Shown here piece after piece: positions 46,943 to 56,388 of a DNA stretch of 64,000 bases (position 1 is the first letter of the stretch; each line of letters starts with the position of its first letter). The notes beneath the pieces were generated by a model, which did not search any database, was not told the origin of the DNA, and saw nothing but the letters and a program-made list of their open reading frames with translations. Position numbers and translations under genes: made by a program. The stretch covers positions 930,001 through 994,000 of the forward strand of contig NZ_SODI01000001.1 of the NCBI RefSeq assembly GCF_004365915.1, written 5' to 3'. This stretch comes from Cryobacterium psychrophilum. Lineage in GTDB: Bacteria; Actinomycetota; Actinomycetes; Actinomycetales; Microbacteriaceae.

Positions 46943-47851
46943 TTACTTGGCGGCCGTGATATCGGACTGAACCGTGGCGAGCGACTCGACAAGATCGGAC
47001 ACCGGGGTGGTCACCATTTCGGCGGTCTCGCCGGAAACAGCGAAGACACCGTCCTGCACGGCCTCAGTGGTCTGGTATATCTCGACGAGCTTCTGGAAGG
47101 TCTTGTTGTTCTTGTCTTCGGCCCGCGAGGCGAACACGTTCACGTAGGGCAGCGCCTGCGGGTCTGTCGCGTCGTCCGTGGCGATGGCCTCCGAAAACTT
47201 CAATCCGGCCTTCTCGGCGAAGTCGTTATTGATGATGGCAGCCGCGACGTCGGGCAGCGAGCTCGCGGTGAGCGAGGCATCGAGGGCCGTGACCTTGACC
47301 TTCGAGGCCTGCTCGTCGACGTCGTCGAGGCTGGAGAAGATCGAGCCGCCGTCTGTCAACTCAATGAGGCCGTTGGACTGCAAAATGACAAGCGCACGCG
47401 CCTGGTTGCTGTCATCATCGGGCACGGCGACGGTGTCACCCTTCACGATGTCGTCAACGTTGCTGTACTGCGTGGAGTAGAGACCGAGGGGGTAGATCGC
47501 CGTGGCGCCGATCGGGGCCAGGTCTTCGCCGCTCGCCTCGTTGTACTCGGCGAGGTAGACGATGTGCTGGAACTGGTTGAGGTCCACCTCACCGGCGGCG
47601 AGGGCCGGGTTAACCTGCGGGTACTGCGCGAAATCGACGATTTCAATTTCGATGCCCTCGGCAGCTGCCGCCTCGGTGTAGACATCCCAGTACGCGTCGC
47701 TCGCCCCGACAACGCCGATCTTGATGACGTCGCCGTCGGTGCCGGTGGCGGGACCGTCGGAGGCTCCGGCGCAGCTGGCCAGCAGAGCGGTGAGCGGTAT
47801 CACCGTGAGCGCGGCGAGCAGGGACTTCTTGATACGGGCGGTTCTCTTCAC
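46943..47851 (-). CDS. metQ: Methionine-binding lipoprotein (NlpA/MetQ family)
   Basis: 302 residues from GTG 47851, preceded by AAAGGA; upstream extension is not family-like. Signal peptide KRTARIKKSLLAALTVIPLT with lipobox LLASC. VVGASDAYWDVYTEAAAAEG and NQFQHIVYLAEYNEAS are the NlpA core. It captures methionine outside the cell. The leader (47852-48083) has hairpins, for example GGACGG-TTTCT-CCGTCC near 47934-47950, but no recognisable S-box motif. Confidence 0.92.
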   Translation of the reverse strand: MKRTARIKKSLLAALTVIPLTALLASCAGASDGPATGTDGDVIKIGVVGASDAYWDVYTEAAAAEGIEIEIVDFAQYPQVNPALAAGEVDLNQFQHIVYLAEYNEASGEDLAPIGATAIYPLGLYSTQYSNVDDIVKGDTVAVPDDDSNQARALVILQSNGLIELTDGGSIFSSLDDVDEQASKVKVTALDASLTASSLPDVAAAIINNDFAEKAGLKFSEAIATDDATDPQALPYVNVFASRAEDKNNKTFQKLVEIYQTTEAVQDGVFAVSGETAEMVTTPVSDLVESLATVQSDITAAK

Positions 47852-48083
47852 GGTGCAGATCCTTTTCGCTGTGGGTGTGTGCGCGCACGCCGCAGAGAGC
47901 GGTCCGGCCGTCGTGGGCCGATTCGGCAGGGACGGAGAAACCGTCCAATTTCGGGCACAGGCCAACCCCAACAAAGCGGGGGTGGGGGTCTGTGCCGCAG
48001 CTCTGCGAGGCACACTTCAACGATATCCGCCGAAGCTGCGTTTCGCAGGTCGCTGCGACACACTCCGTCACAGAACCTGCGAC

Positions 48084-49877
48084 CTAGCCCTCGATTAGCT
48101 CAGTAAGTTCGACCCAGCGGGTTTCGAGGGTGACGATCGTGGCTTCGAGTTCGCTGAGCTTCACTCCGAGTTCGCTCAGGCCGGCAAAGTCGGACTGATC
48201 GTGGGAGGCGAGCTTCTCGTGTTTGACGGCGATGCGTTCCTGTAGCTTGACCACCTTGCGGTCGATCGAGCCGATTTCCTTCTGCGCGTTGCGCAGTTCG
48301 GCGCCGCCGATGTTGGGCTTGCGCTTTACCGGACCCGAGGCATCCGTCGGGGCACCCGAGGCCGGACCGGCGACGGCCTTGCGGCGCACCTCGAGGTACT
48401 GGTCCACTCCGCCCGGCAGGTGCCGGAAGCCACCGTCCATGACCGCGTACTGGTTGTCGGTGACGCGCTCGATCAGGTAGCGGTCGTGCGAGACGACGAG
48501 GAGGGTGCCGGGGAAAGAATCCAGCAGGTCTTCCATAGCCGCGAGCATGTCGGTGTCGAGGTCGTTAGTGGGCTCGTCAAGGATGAGCACGTTCGGCTCG
48601 TCGAGCACGATCAGCAGCAGCTGAAGGCGGCGCTTCTGCCCACCGGAGAGCTCCTTGACCCTGGTCGAGAGCTGGGCGCTCATGAAGCCCATACGCTCGA
48701 GCATCTGGCCGGGGGTGATTTCCTTGCCGGCGGCCATGTAGCTCGTCTTCTGGCGCCCGATGACCTCGCTGACCTTGTCGTTCTGGATGTCGTCGAGTTC
48801 GAACAGCTGCTGGGTGAGCACGGCGACCTTGATGGTCTTGCCTCGCTTGACCGTGCCGCCGGTCGGCTGGAGGGAACCGGCAACGAGGTGCAGCAGCGTG
48901 GACTTGCCGGCTCCGTTGACGCCCATGATGCCGGTTCGCTCCCCCGGTGCAATGCGCCAGGTGATGTCGTTCAGCACAGTCTTGTCGCCGAATTTCACGG
49001 TGATGTCGATGAGGTCGACGACGTCCTTGCCGAGGCGCTGCATGGCCATCGACTGCATCGAGACCGTGTCACGGGGCGGCGGCTCGTTCTCGATGAGCAC
49101 GTTGGCGGCGTCAATGCGGAATTTGGGCTTCGCGGTGCGGGCGGGGGCGCCGCGGCGCAGCCAGGCCAGTTCCTTCTTCATGAGGTTCTGGCGCTTCGCC
49201 TCGACCACGGAGCTCATCCGGTCGCGTTCGACGCGCTGCAGGATGTAGGCGGCGTAACCACCCTCGAAGGGCTCAATCAGACGGTCGTGCACCTCCCAGG
49301 TCATGTTGCAGACCTCGTCGAGGAACCACCGGTCGTGTGTGACGACCACGAGTCCGCCGGACTGTGCGGCCCAGCGGGTCTTCAGGTGCCCGGCGAGCCA
49401 GGAGATGCCTTCCACGTCGAGGTGGTTAGTGGGCTCATCCAGGAAGATCACGTCGTGGTCGCCGATGAGGACCGCGGCCAAAGCCACCCGGCGTCGCTGG
49501 CCACCGGAGAGGTCGTCAACGAGGGCATCCCATGGGATGTCGCGTACGAGCCCGCCGATGACGTCCCGCGCCCTGGAGTCTCCCGCCCAGACGTGCTCTT
49601 CGATGCCGCCGACGATGGTGTGCCCTACGGTCATGCCGGAAGCGAGATCGTCGGATTGGTCGAGCATGCCGACGGTGACGCCGCGACGGCGCGTGACTCT
49701 ACCCTCGTCGGGCTCGATGCGGCCGGCGAGGAGCCGCATGAGCGTGGACTTGCCGTCGCCGTTGCGCCCGACGACGCCGATGCGGTCGCCTTCATTGAGG
49801 CCGGCGGTCACGCTGTCAAAAATGACGCGGGTGGGATATTCAAGGTGCAGGGACTCAGCCCCGAGCAAATGTGCCAT
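48084..49877 (-). CDS. ABC-F family ATPase (Uup-like)
   Basis: 597 residues from ATG 49877. Two ABC cassettes in one chain without membrane helices: Walker A GRNGDGKST and GVNGAGKST, signatures LSGGQRRR and LSGGQKRR, and Walker B FLDEPTNHLD and ILDEPTNDLD. A C-terminal coiled coil (residues 535-597) follows a linker like Uup. ABC-F proteins act on the ribosome or on DNA structures; Uup affects precise excision and ribosome stalling. It sits next to ispE. Confidence 0.9.
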   Translation of the reverse strand: MAHLLGAESLHLEYPTRVIFDSVTAGLNEGDRIGVVGRNGDGKSTLMRLLAGRIEPDEGRVTRRRGVTVGMLDQSDDLASGMTVGHTIVGGIEEHVWAGDSRARDVIGGLVRDIPWDALVDDLSGGQRRRVALAAVLIGDHDVIFLDEPTNHLDVEGISWLAGHLKTRWAAQSGGLVVVTHDRWFLDEVCNMTWEVHDRLIEPFEGGYAAYILQRVERDRMSSVVEAKRQNLMKKELAWLRRGAPARTAKPKFRIDAANVLIENEPPPRDTVSMQSMAMQRLGKDVVDLIDITVKFGDKTVLNDITWRIAPGERTGIMGVNGAGKSTLLHLVAGSLQPTGGTVKRGKTIKVAVLTQQLFELDDIQNDKVSEVIGRQKTSYMAAGKEITPGQMLERMGFMSAQLSTRVKELSGGQKRRLQLLLIVLDEPNVLILDEPTNDLDTDMLAAMEDLLDSFPGTLLVVSHDRYLIERVTDNQYAVMDGGFRHLPGGVDQYLEVRRKAVAGPASGAPTDASGPVKRKPNIGGAELRNAQKEIGSIDRKVVKLQERIAVKHEKLASHDQSDFAGLSELGVKLSELEATIVTLETRWVELTELIEG

Positions 49878-49947
49878 AGCCTCCGAGTTTACGTCACGTA
49901 GCGGCCGGGGAGATGTGACGGCGACGCAAGTTGTTTGGAGCGGTGGC

Positions 49948-50886
49948 TCAGCCGTTGATGAGGCGTGCCCCGTGCACCGGTCCCGTGGCCCGCACCACCC
50001 GGAGCCGGGACGCGGAGAGGGCGACCTGCAGCTCGAGCGCACTGTCGGCATCGGCGACCAGGAACGCGACCGTGGGGCCAGATCCGGAGATGATGCCCGC
50101 GAGGGCGCCATTCTCCTCGCCGAGCTGGATGACGCTGCCGAGCCCGGGGGCGAGGTGCAGCGCCGGCGCCTGCAGATCGTTGTGCAGCGCGTCGGCGAGC
50201 ATGTGCGGATCGCCGGCCCGCAGGGCCAGGAGAACGTTCGCATCGACGGTCGGCTGCACCTCGGCCGGAAAGATGTCCTGGGCGTGACGGTCCCGGTGTC
50301 GGTCCAGTTCGCTGTAGACCGCCGGGGTTGAAATGCCGAATTCGGCCAGCGCGAGTACCCACTGGAATTTGCCCTTGGCCAGCGCCGGACTCAGCTGGTC
50401 GCCGCGGCCGGTGCCGATCGCGGTTCCGCCGGTGATGGCGAAGGGCACATCGGCGCCGAGTTTCGCGCCGATGGCGAGCAACTCGTCTTTGCTCGCGTTC
50501 GTGCCCCATAGCGCGTCACAGGCCAGGAGCGTGGCCGCGGCATCCGCTGATCCGCCGCCCATACCGCCCGCGATGGGGACGTTCTTCTCAATGTCGAGGT
50601 GCACTCCCCCGCGATACCCCGTCTTGCGGGCGAGGGCCCGGGCGGCCTTGATGGCGAGGTTGGTGCCCCCGGTCGCGAGGCCGGAGGTGTCAACGGAGCC
50701 GCTGAACGAGACCGAGAAGTCACTCGCGGCCTGGGCTCGCACCTCTTCGCTCAGCGACACGGCCTGGAACGCCGTCGCGAGCTCGTGGTAGCCGTCGTCC
50801 CGAACCGCGCCCACCTTGAGGAAGACGTTGATCTTGCCCGGCGCTCGTGCGTGCACAACCTGGGTGCCAGCCGCCGTCGTCGTCAT
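49948..50886 (-). CDS. ispE: 4-diphosphocytidyl-2-C-methyl-D-erythritol kinase
   Basis: 312 residues. GHMP kinase fold: [12 protein letters not shown] at the start and the phosphate loop [18 protein letters not shown]. Step four of the MEP isoprenoid pathway. It follows rsmA by 51 bases, the usual actinobacterial order rsmA-ispE-ABC-F. Confidence 0.93.
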   Translation of the reverse strand: MTTTAAGTQVVHARAPGKINVFLKVGAVRDDGYHELATAFQAVSLSEEVRAQAASDFSVSFSGSVDTSGLATGGTNLAIKAARALARKTGYRGGVHLDIEKNVPIAGGMGGGSADAAATLLACDALWGTNASKDELLAIGAKLGADVPFAITGGTAIGTGRGDQLSPALAKGKFQWVLALAEFGISTPAVYSELDRHRDRHAQDIFPAEVQPTVDANVLLALRAGDPHMLADALHNDLQAPALHLAPGLGSVIQLGEENGALAGIISGSGPTVAFLVADADSALELQVALSASRLRVVRATGPVHGARLING

Positions 50887-50937
50887 GCTCTTAACCTAGC
50901 CCAGCGCGCGTGGTCCCCTCGACCCCGCTCCGGCGGT

Positions 50938-51828
50938 TCAGGCCGTTTGGGAGTCCATCCAGACCCGAGCAACCGCCAGGAAGTCGTGCACGGTGAGCTG
51001 CTCGCCACGGGTCGTCGGGTCGATCCCCGCGCTCTGCATGAGCGCGGATGCCGCGGCGGAATCACCCAGAACCGCGGAGAGAGACTGGCGCAGCATCTTC
51101 CGGCGCTGCTGGAACGCGGCGTCAACGAGGGCGAAAGTGGCCAGGCGCAGTTCTTCGCTCTCCAGCGGCGTGGCGCGGCGTTCGAACGCGATCAGAATGG
51201 AGTCAACGTTCGGCACCGGCCAGAACACCTGGCGACTGACCTTGCCCGCGGTACGGAAATCCCCGTACCAGGCGACTTTGACGCTCGGGCTGCCGTAGAT
51301 CTTGCTGCCGGGTGCGGCGGCGAGTCGCTCGCCGACCTCGGCCTGGACCATGACCACACCGGCCCGGATGGACCCGAAGTTCTCCAGCAGGTACAGCAGC
51401 ACCGGCACCGACACGTTGTAGGGCAGGTTGGCCACGAGCCGGGTGGGGTCGCCAGGAAGCGCGTCGATGCGCAGGGCGTCGCCGCGGATCACCGTGAGCG
51501 GGGCGCCCGGCTGCATGAGTTCCACGGTGAGGGGCAGCTGTTCGGCGAGACGGTCGTCGATCTCGACGGCGACGACGCTGGCGCCGGCCTCGAGAATGCC
51601 GAGCGTGAGCGAGCCGAGCCCCGGCCCCACCTCCACAACGGTGTCGCCTGCGGCGACGCTCGCCACGCGCACGATGCGGCGCACGGTGTTGCCGTCGATG
51701 ACGAAGTTCTGGCCGAGTTTCTTCGTGGGGTTCACACCGAGCATCTCAGCGAGGTCGCGAATCTCGGCAGGCCCGAGCAGTTTGTGCGGAGCGCGTGCGG
51801 CGTCTCCCCCGGAGGGTTCCGCGGTCAT
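50938..51828 (-). CDS. rsmA: 16S rRNA dimethyladenosine transferase (A1518/A1519)
   Basis: 296 residues. LGQNFVIDGNTVRRIV and VVEVGPGLGSLTLGILE bind SAM; NLPYNVSVPVLLYLL is the catalytic motif IV (NLPY). It dimethylates two adenines near the 3' end of 16S rRNA. Its ATG overlaps the stop of the TatD gene by ATGA. Confidence 0.95.
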   Translation of the reverse strand: MTAEPSGGDAARAPHKLLGPAEIRDLAEMLGVNPTKKLGQNFVIDGNTVRRIVRVASVAAGDTVVEVGPGLGSLTLGILEAGASVVAVEIDDRLAEQLPLTVELMQPGAPLTVIRGDALRIDALPGDPTRLVANLPYNVSVPVLLYLLENFGSIRAGVVMVQAEVGERLAAAPGSKIYGSPSVKVAWYGDFRTAGKVSRQVFWPVPNVDSILIAFERRATPLESEELRLATFALVDAAFQQRRKMLRQSLSAVLGDSAAASALMQSAGIDPTTRGEQLTVHDFLAVARVWMDSQTA

Positions 51829-52793
51829 GCGAGACCGCCGATGGGGTTGAGGTCGCGGTTCACGGCGTCGTGGGCGGCCGTGACCGGCTCAGCGTCCCAC
51901 CGTCCATAGACGAGTTCGGTGTTTGAGGTGATCTGGGCAGACAGGAGCGAGACATCCGTTTCAAGGTGGCGGGCCATCATCCGCAGGGTGTTGGGCAGCA
52001 GGTAGGGGGCATTGGGCCGCCCGCGGTGAGGCATGGGGGTGAGGAAGGGGGCATCCGTCTCGACCAGGAGCAGGTGGCGTGGGGCGACAGAGAGCGCGGC
52101 GCGCAGGTCGTGGGCGTTACCGAAGGTGACGTTACCGGCGAAGGACATGTACCAGCCGTTTTCGGCGCAGACCCTGGCCATTTCGGCGTCTCCGGAGAAG
52201 CAGTGAAAGACCGTGCGCTCGGGGGCGCCGACTCGCAGGAGCGTGGCAATGACCTCGGCGTGGGCGTTGCGGTCGTGGATCTGCAGGGCGAGACCGTTCT
52301 GCTTCGCGATCTCAATGTGCGCCTCGAACGAACGAACCTGTGTCGAGTGACCGGGCTCGTCGGTGCGAAAGAAGTCGAGTCCCGTCTCGCCGACGGCCAC
52401 GACGCGCGGCCAGGCCGCGAGGTCACTCATCTCTGCGATGGCATCGTCGAGCGTGCCGGTGCTCGCGTAGCGCGGGGCCTCATTCGGGTGAATGGCGACG
52501 GCGGCGAGCATTCTCGGTTCGATCTGTGCGCTCTCGGCAGACCAGCGCGAGGTCCGTCGGTCGCCGCCGACCTGGACGACGCCGCGCACCCCCACGCTCG
52601 ACGCGCGATCGAGGTGCTCACTGTAGGTGAGGGGGATCTCACCGTCCTGGATGCGACCCCCTGAGCTCACGGCCGGGTCCAGGTGAGTGTGGTTGTCGTA
52701 AATGGGAACGGAGAGCGGTTCGGGTAGCGGCGGGTAGCTCAGGTCACGTTTCGTTTTGCCGGTGGCCCGAGGCGGCGCGGTGTCGCTAGCCAA
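51825..52793 (-). CDS. TatD family metal-dependent hydrolase
   Basis: 322 residues if the TTG at 52793 is used. It overlaps the metG stop by 8 bases. No ATG or GTG lies between there and the first family motif, and the ORF's far upstream ATG is inside metG. YDNHTHLD supplies the first metal His pair. VGETGLDFF, LALQIHDRNAH, TVFHCFSGD and LLVETDAPFL provide the rest. TatD proteins are DNA or D-aminoacyl-tRNA-type hydrolases; the exact role varies. Confidence 0.85.
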   Translation of the reverse strand: MASDTAPPRATGKTKRDLSYPPLPEPLSVPIYDNHTHLDPAVSSGGRIQDGEIPLTYSEHLDRASSVGVRGVVQVGGDRRTSRWSAESAQIEPRMLAAVAIHPNEAPRYASTGTLDDAIAEMSDLAAWPRVVAVGETGLDFFRTDEPGHSTQVRSFEAHIEIAKQNGLALQIHDRNAHAEVIATLLRVGAPERTVFHCFSGDAEMARVCAENGWYMSFAGNVTFGNAHDLRAALSVAPRHLLLVETDAPFLTPMPHRGRPNAPYLLPNTLRMMARHLETDVSLLSAQITSNTELVYGRWDAEPVTAAHDAVNRDLNPIGGLA

Positions 52794-54348
52794 CCGTCGA
52801 CTCGATTCGCGGGAACAGCGGTTCGAGTGCGGACACCTGCGCGCCGCCCGTCCACTCCCAGGCACGGTCGATGCGCTGGTCGGCGAGGGCACCCGTGCCG
52901 CCGAGGGCGCTCCAGAGCTTTCCCGTGGCAATGGGGATCACCGGGGAGAGCAGCACGGCGAGGGTGCCGAGGCCGCGCACGGCCGTGTGCAGTACCGTCT
53001 CGAGGCGTTCCCGGTTGGCGGGGTCCTTGGCGAGGGCCCACGGCTCCTGCAGGGTGATGTAGCCGTTGAGCTCGTCAACGAGCTCCCAGACGGAGGCGAT
53101 GGCCTCGTGGATCGCGAGGCGATCGATGGCCGCTGCTGCGGCGTCCGTTGCCCGCTGTTCCGTGGCGTGGATGGCGGCGTCGGCCTCACTCGGAGTGCCG
53201 CCGACGGGAACAGAACCGTCGCAGTAGCGCAGCACCATCGCGATGACGCGGGAGGCGAGGTTGCCGAAACCGTTCGCGAGTTCGGACTGGTACCGGGCCG
53301 ACAGGTCTTCCCAGGAGAAGGACCCGTCCTGGCCAAAGCTGATGGCGCGCATGAAGTAGTACCGGAACGCGTCGGAGCCGAACGTGTCGGTGATCTGGCT
53401 CGGGGCGATGCCGGTGAGCTTGGACTTGCTCATCTTTTCGCCGCCGACGAGCAGCCAGCCGTGCCCGAAGACCTGCTTGGGCACCTCGATGCCGGCGGCC
53501 ATGAGCATCGCAGGCCAGATGACCGCGTGGAAACGCAGGATGTCCTTGCCCACGATGTGCGTGGCGGGCCAGCGACTCGCGAAGGCTTCGTCGTCCTGCC
53601 CGTAGCCTGCGGCGGTGATGTAGTTGAGCAGCGCGTCGAACCACACGTACACGACGTGGCTTTCGTCCCACGGAACCTTGATGCCCCAGTCGAAGCTGGA
53701 GCGGGAGATGGACAGGTCGCTCAGGCCGCGCTTGACGAAGGCGATGACCTCGTTGCGGGCTGATTCCGGCTGCACGAAGTTGGGGTTCTCCTCGTAGAGG
53801 GCGAGGAGCTGGTCGGCGAAGGCGCTCATCTTGAAGAAGTAGTTCTTCTCGTGCAGCAGTTCGACGGGCTTGGAGTGGATCGCACACACGAGAACGCCGA
53901 CGTCTTCGCCGGTGCCGTCGACGAGGTCGGTGGTGGGCTTGTATTCCTCACAGCCCACGCAGTAATAGCCCTCGTACTCGCCCGTGTAGATGTGCCCCTG
54001 GGTCTGCAGGTGCTGCAGGAACTTCTGCGCATTCACCTCGTGGCGTTCGTCGGTGGTGCGGATGAAGTCGTCGTTGGCGATGTTCACCGTCTCGAGCAAC
54101 GGCTTCCACGCGGTCTCGACCAGGCGGTCAGCCCACTCCTTCGGCGAGACGCCGTTGGCCGTGGCCGTGCGCAGGATCTTCTGCCCGTGCTCGTCCGTTC
54201 CAGTGAGCAGCCACGCATCGTCACCCGACTGGCGGTGCCAGCGGGCAAGCACGTCTGCCGCCACCTCGGTGTACGCGTGCCCGATGTGCGGGACATCATT
54301 CACATAGAAAATGGGCGTGGTGATGTAGAAAGAAGAGCCGTCGGACAT
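52786..54348 (-). CDS. metG: Methionyl-tRNA synthetase
   Basis: 520 residues from ATG 54348 (AGGA upstream); a GTG two codons earlier is possible. Class I signatures are PHIGHAYTEV (HIGH) and KMSKSKLTG (KMSKS). The zinc knuckle is reduced to GCEEYK near residue 130, so it belongs to the short form. No C-terminal tRNA-binding domain follows the anticodon domain. It charges tRNA-Met. Confidence 0.95.
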   Translation of the reverse strand: MSDGSSFYITTPIFYVNDVPHIGHAYTEVAADVLARWHRQSGDDAWLLTGTDEHGQKILRTATANGVSPKEWADRLVETAWKPLLETVNIANDDFIRTTDERHEVNAQKFLQHLQTQGHIYTGEYEGYYCVGCEEYKPTTDLVDGTGEDVGVLVCAIHSKPVELLHEKNYFFKMSAFADQLLALYEENPNFVQPESARNEVIAFVKRGLSDLSISRSSFDWGIKVPWDESHVVYVWFDALLNYITAAGYGQDDEAFASRWPATHIVGKDILRFHAVIWPAMLMAAGIEVPKQVFGHGWLLVGGEKMSKSKLTGIAPSQITDTFGSDAFRYYFMRAISFGQDGSFSWEDLSARYQSELANGFGNLASRVIAMVLRYCDGSVPVGGTPSEADAAIHATEQRATDAAAAAIDRLAIHEAIASVWELVDELNGYITLQEPWALAKDPANRERLETVLHTAVRGLGTLAVLLSPVIPIATGKLWSALGGTGALADQRIDRAWEWTGGAQVSALEPLFPRIESTVG

Positions 54349-54413
54349 TCTCACATCCTATGCGTGCGCGGCGACTTCCCTCGCCCCGTGACGAAAGAGT
54401 GGCGCCGCGAGAG

Positions 54414-55403
54414 CTAGCCGACGGTGATGAGAGGGGCCGGGTGGTGCCGGTGGCCGAAGACGGGCGGGAGCACCTCGCGGGTCGGGGGGCCCTGTTTGCG
54501 GTCAGGGGCGTCCCTTGTCGCCTCGCTATACCGTATGTCGATACCGTGCACCTTTTGGCGGGTATACGCAACGGGCACCATGCTCAGCACAATCTTGCCG
54601 TGGGCGTGGCCCGCTTCAAGCTCACGATAGGCCACAGCGACATCGTCGAGGGGATAGATGGCGGCCACGGGGACGGTTATCTGGCGATCCTCGATCAGCT
54701 GGGCGATGCGAGTGAGCGCCGCGTTGTTGGTCGAGTCCACGGTGGCGATGGTCGGATCACAGTCATGTTCAAGTTCCGCGTCCACCCCGCGAGGCGCCAC
54801 CCGGCGCAGCTCGTCCTGCAGACCCGGGCCGTATTCCACCGGGACCACCCCGAGCTGGCGCAGGCGGTCAAAGCTTTCAGGGCTCGCCGTGCCAATCACG
54901 GTTGCGCCGCGGCGCTTGGCAAGTTGCGCAGCGATTATGCCCACGCCACCGGCCGCGGCGTGCACGAGCACGGTACGGCCCGGCCCCGGGTTCGCACCCT
55001 GCACGGCCGCCCAGGCGCTTGCGGCCGCCACGAACAAGCTGCCCGCGATCTCCCAGGACAGCCCTTCCGGCTTGCGAATCACGTTGCCGGCGGGCACGAG
55101 CACAAACTCCGCCTGCGCGCCGTGCACGGTGTGCCCGAGCACCGCATCCTTCACCTTCCAGCCGACGACGCCCTCACCAAGACGGTAGATGAAACCGGCG
55201 AAGTCGCCCCCGTGCCCTGCGGGAAGGCTCAGTGGCCATTGCTTCTGCAGGCGGCCCTCTCTGATACTGGTGTCGATGGGGTTCAGGCCCGCGGACATCA
55301 CTGCGACGACCACTTCGCCTGGGCCGGGAACGGGAATCGGCACCTCGACGATCTCAAGAACCTCAGGTCCCCCGTAGCGGGAAAACGTGACAGCACGTGA
55401 CAT
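54414..55403 (-). CDS. NADP-dependent quinone oxidoreductase-like, probably damaged
   Basis: 329 residues with an MDR start (FSRYGGPEVLEIVEVPIPVP), a GroES-like domain and a Rossmann loop (VHAAAGGVGIIAAQLAKRRG). Between GVDAELEHDC and ATVDSTNNAALTRIAQLIED the family normally has 35-45 further residues, so an in-frame deletion is likely. Normal members end soon after HAHGKIVL. Here 55 Arg/His/Pro-rich residues follow, as expected after loss of the true stop. It lies between rsmI and metG, which are neighbours in many actinobacteria, so it may be an inserted gene. It may be non-functional. Confidence 0.7.
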   Translation of the reverse strand: MSRAVTFSRYGGPEVLEIVEVPIPVPGPGEVVVAVMSAGLNPIDTSIREGRLQKQWPLSLPAGHGGDFAGFIYRLGEGVVGWKVKDAVLGHTVHGAQAEFVLVPAGNVIRKPEGLSWEIAGSLFVAAASAWAAVQGANPGPGRTVLVHAAAGGVGIIAAQLAKRRGATVIGTASPESFDRLRQLGVVPVEYGPGLQDELRRVAPRGVDAELEHDCDPTIATVDSTNNAALTRIAQLIEDRQITVPVAAIYPLDDVAVAYRELEAGHAHGKIVLSMVPVAYTRQKVHGIDIRYSEATRDAPDRKQGPPTREVLPPVFGHRHHPAPLITVG

Positions 55404-55489
55404 GGTGCACCTCCAGCAACTCTGAAAGACGTTGCCACTAGCATATCTCAGTCAGTCTTCGCTGGCATTTTTGTGCTCGAGGCGGTGAG

Positions 55490-56332
55490 TCAGCGCAGGG
55501 AACGCGGCGGCTTCGGCTCTTTCTGCTGCAGGGCCGCCTCGTACAGGTCACGCTTACTCAGCCCGCTCGCGGCCGAGACATCGGCGGTCGCGTCTTTCAA
55601 CCGGATGCCGCTGGCCACGAGCGCGATCACCTCGGCCACGCCGTCGCTCAGGTCCAGCACGCGAACCTCGGCGCCCGCGACGACGACGCAGATCTCACCA
55701 CGAACCCCGCCGGCGGCCCACTCGGCGAGTTCGGTCGCGGTGCCACGCTTGACCTCTTCATAGAATTTGGTGAGCTCGCGGCACACCACCACGCGGCGAT
55801 CAGCCCCCAAGACCGCAGCAAGGTCGAGCAGGCTGGCCGCGAGACGATTGGGCGATTCGAAGAAGACCATGGTGCGCCGTTCGGCGGCAAGCTCGCGAAA
55901 GAGGGAGGTACGTTCACCGTGCTTGCGAGGAAGGAACCCCTCGAACGTGAAGCGGTCGGTGGGGAGTCCGGACACCGCGAGGGCGGTGAGCACGGCCGAG
56001 GGTCCAGGCAGCGCCGAGACGACGACTCCGGCCGCGACGGCGGCATCAACCAGGTGGAAGCCCGGATCGGAGACCGTGGGCATTCCGGCGTCGCTCAGCA
56101 CGAGCAGGTCGGTGTCCCGAGCGAGTTCCACGAGCTCCGCTGCCTTGCCGCGTTCGTTGTGATCGTGCAGGCTGATGAGACGCGGGCGATTCTCGATACC
56201 GAGGGCCTTGAGCAGGTGGATGGTGACCCGCGTGTCTTCGGAGGCGACGACGGTCGCAGTGGTGAGCGCCTCAACCAGGCGCTTGGAGGCATCCCCGAGG
56301 TTTCCGATCGGTGTGGCAGCGAGGATGATCAT
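55490..56332 (-). CDS. rsmI: 16S rRNA 2'-O-methyltransferase (C1402)
   Basis: 280 residues. ATPIGNLGDASKRLVEAL is the start, and DAGMPTVSDPGFHLVDAAV and PGPSAVLTALAVSGLPTDRF are the SAM pocket of the tetrapyrrole-methylase-like fold. It methylates C1402 of 16S rRNA. Divergent from the mannosyltransferase, 56 bases apart, the same arrangement as rsmI-pmt in Mycobacterium. Confidence 0.95.
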   Translation of the reverse strand: MIILAATPIGNLGDASKRLVEALTTATVVASEDTRVTIHLLKALGIENRPRLISLHDHNERGKAAELVELARDTDLLVLSDAGMPTVSDPGFHLVDAAVAAGVVVSALPGPSAVLTALAVSGLPTDRFTFEGFLPRKHGERTSLFRELAAERRTMVFFESPNRLAASLLDLAAVLGADRRVVVCRELTKFYEEVKRGTATELAEWAAGGVRGEICVVVAGAEVRVLDLSDGVAEVIALVASGIRLKDATADVSAASGLSKRDLYEAALQQKEPKPPRSLR

Positions 56333-56388
56333 GAACTCATTGTCTCAGCTTCAGCTTCGGGTCACGCGACGCTCACTACGATGGTCAG

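Noticed and set aside
47852..48083. SAM riboswitch or other aptamer upstream of metQ
   Set aside because: Several hairpins are present, including one GGACGG/CCGTCC, but no conserved aptamer core was visible.
48420..49901. 493-codon open frame on the plus strand over the ABC-F gene
   Set aside because: Shadow of the two ABC cassettes; no motifs of its own.
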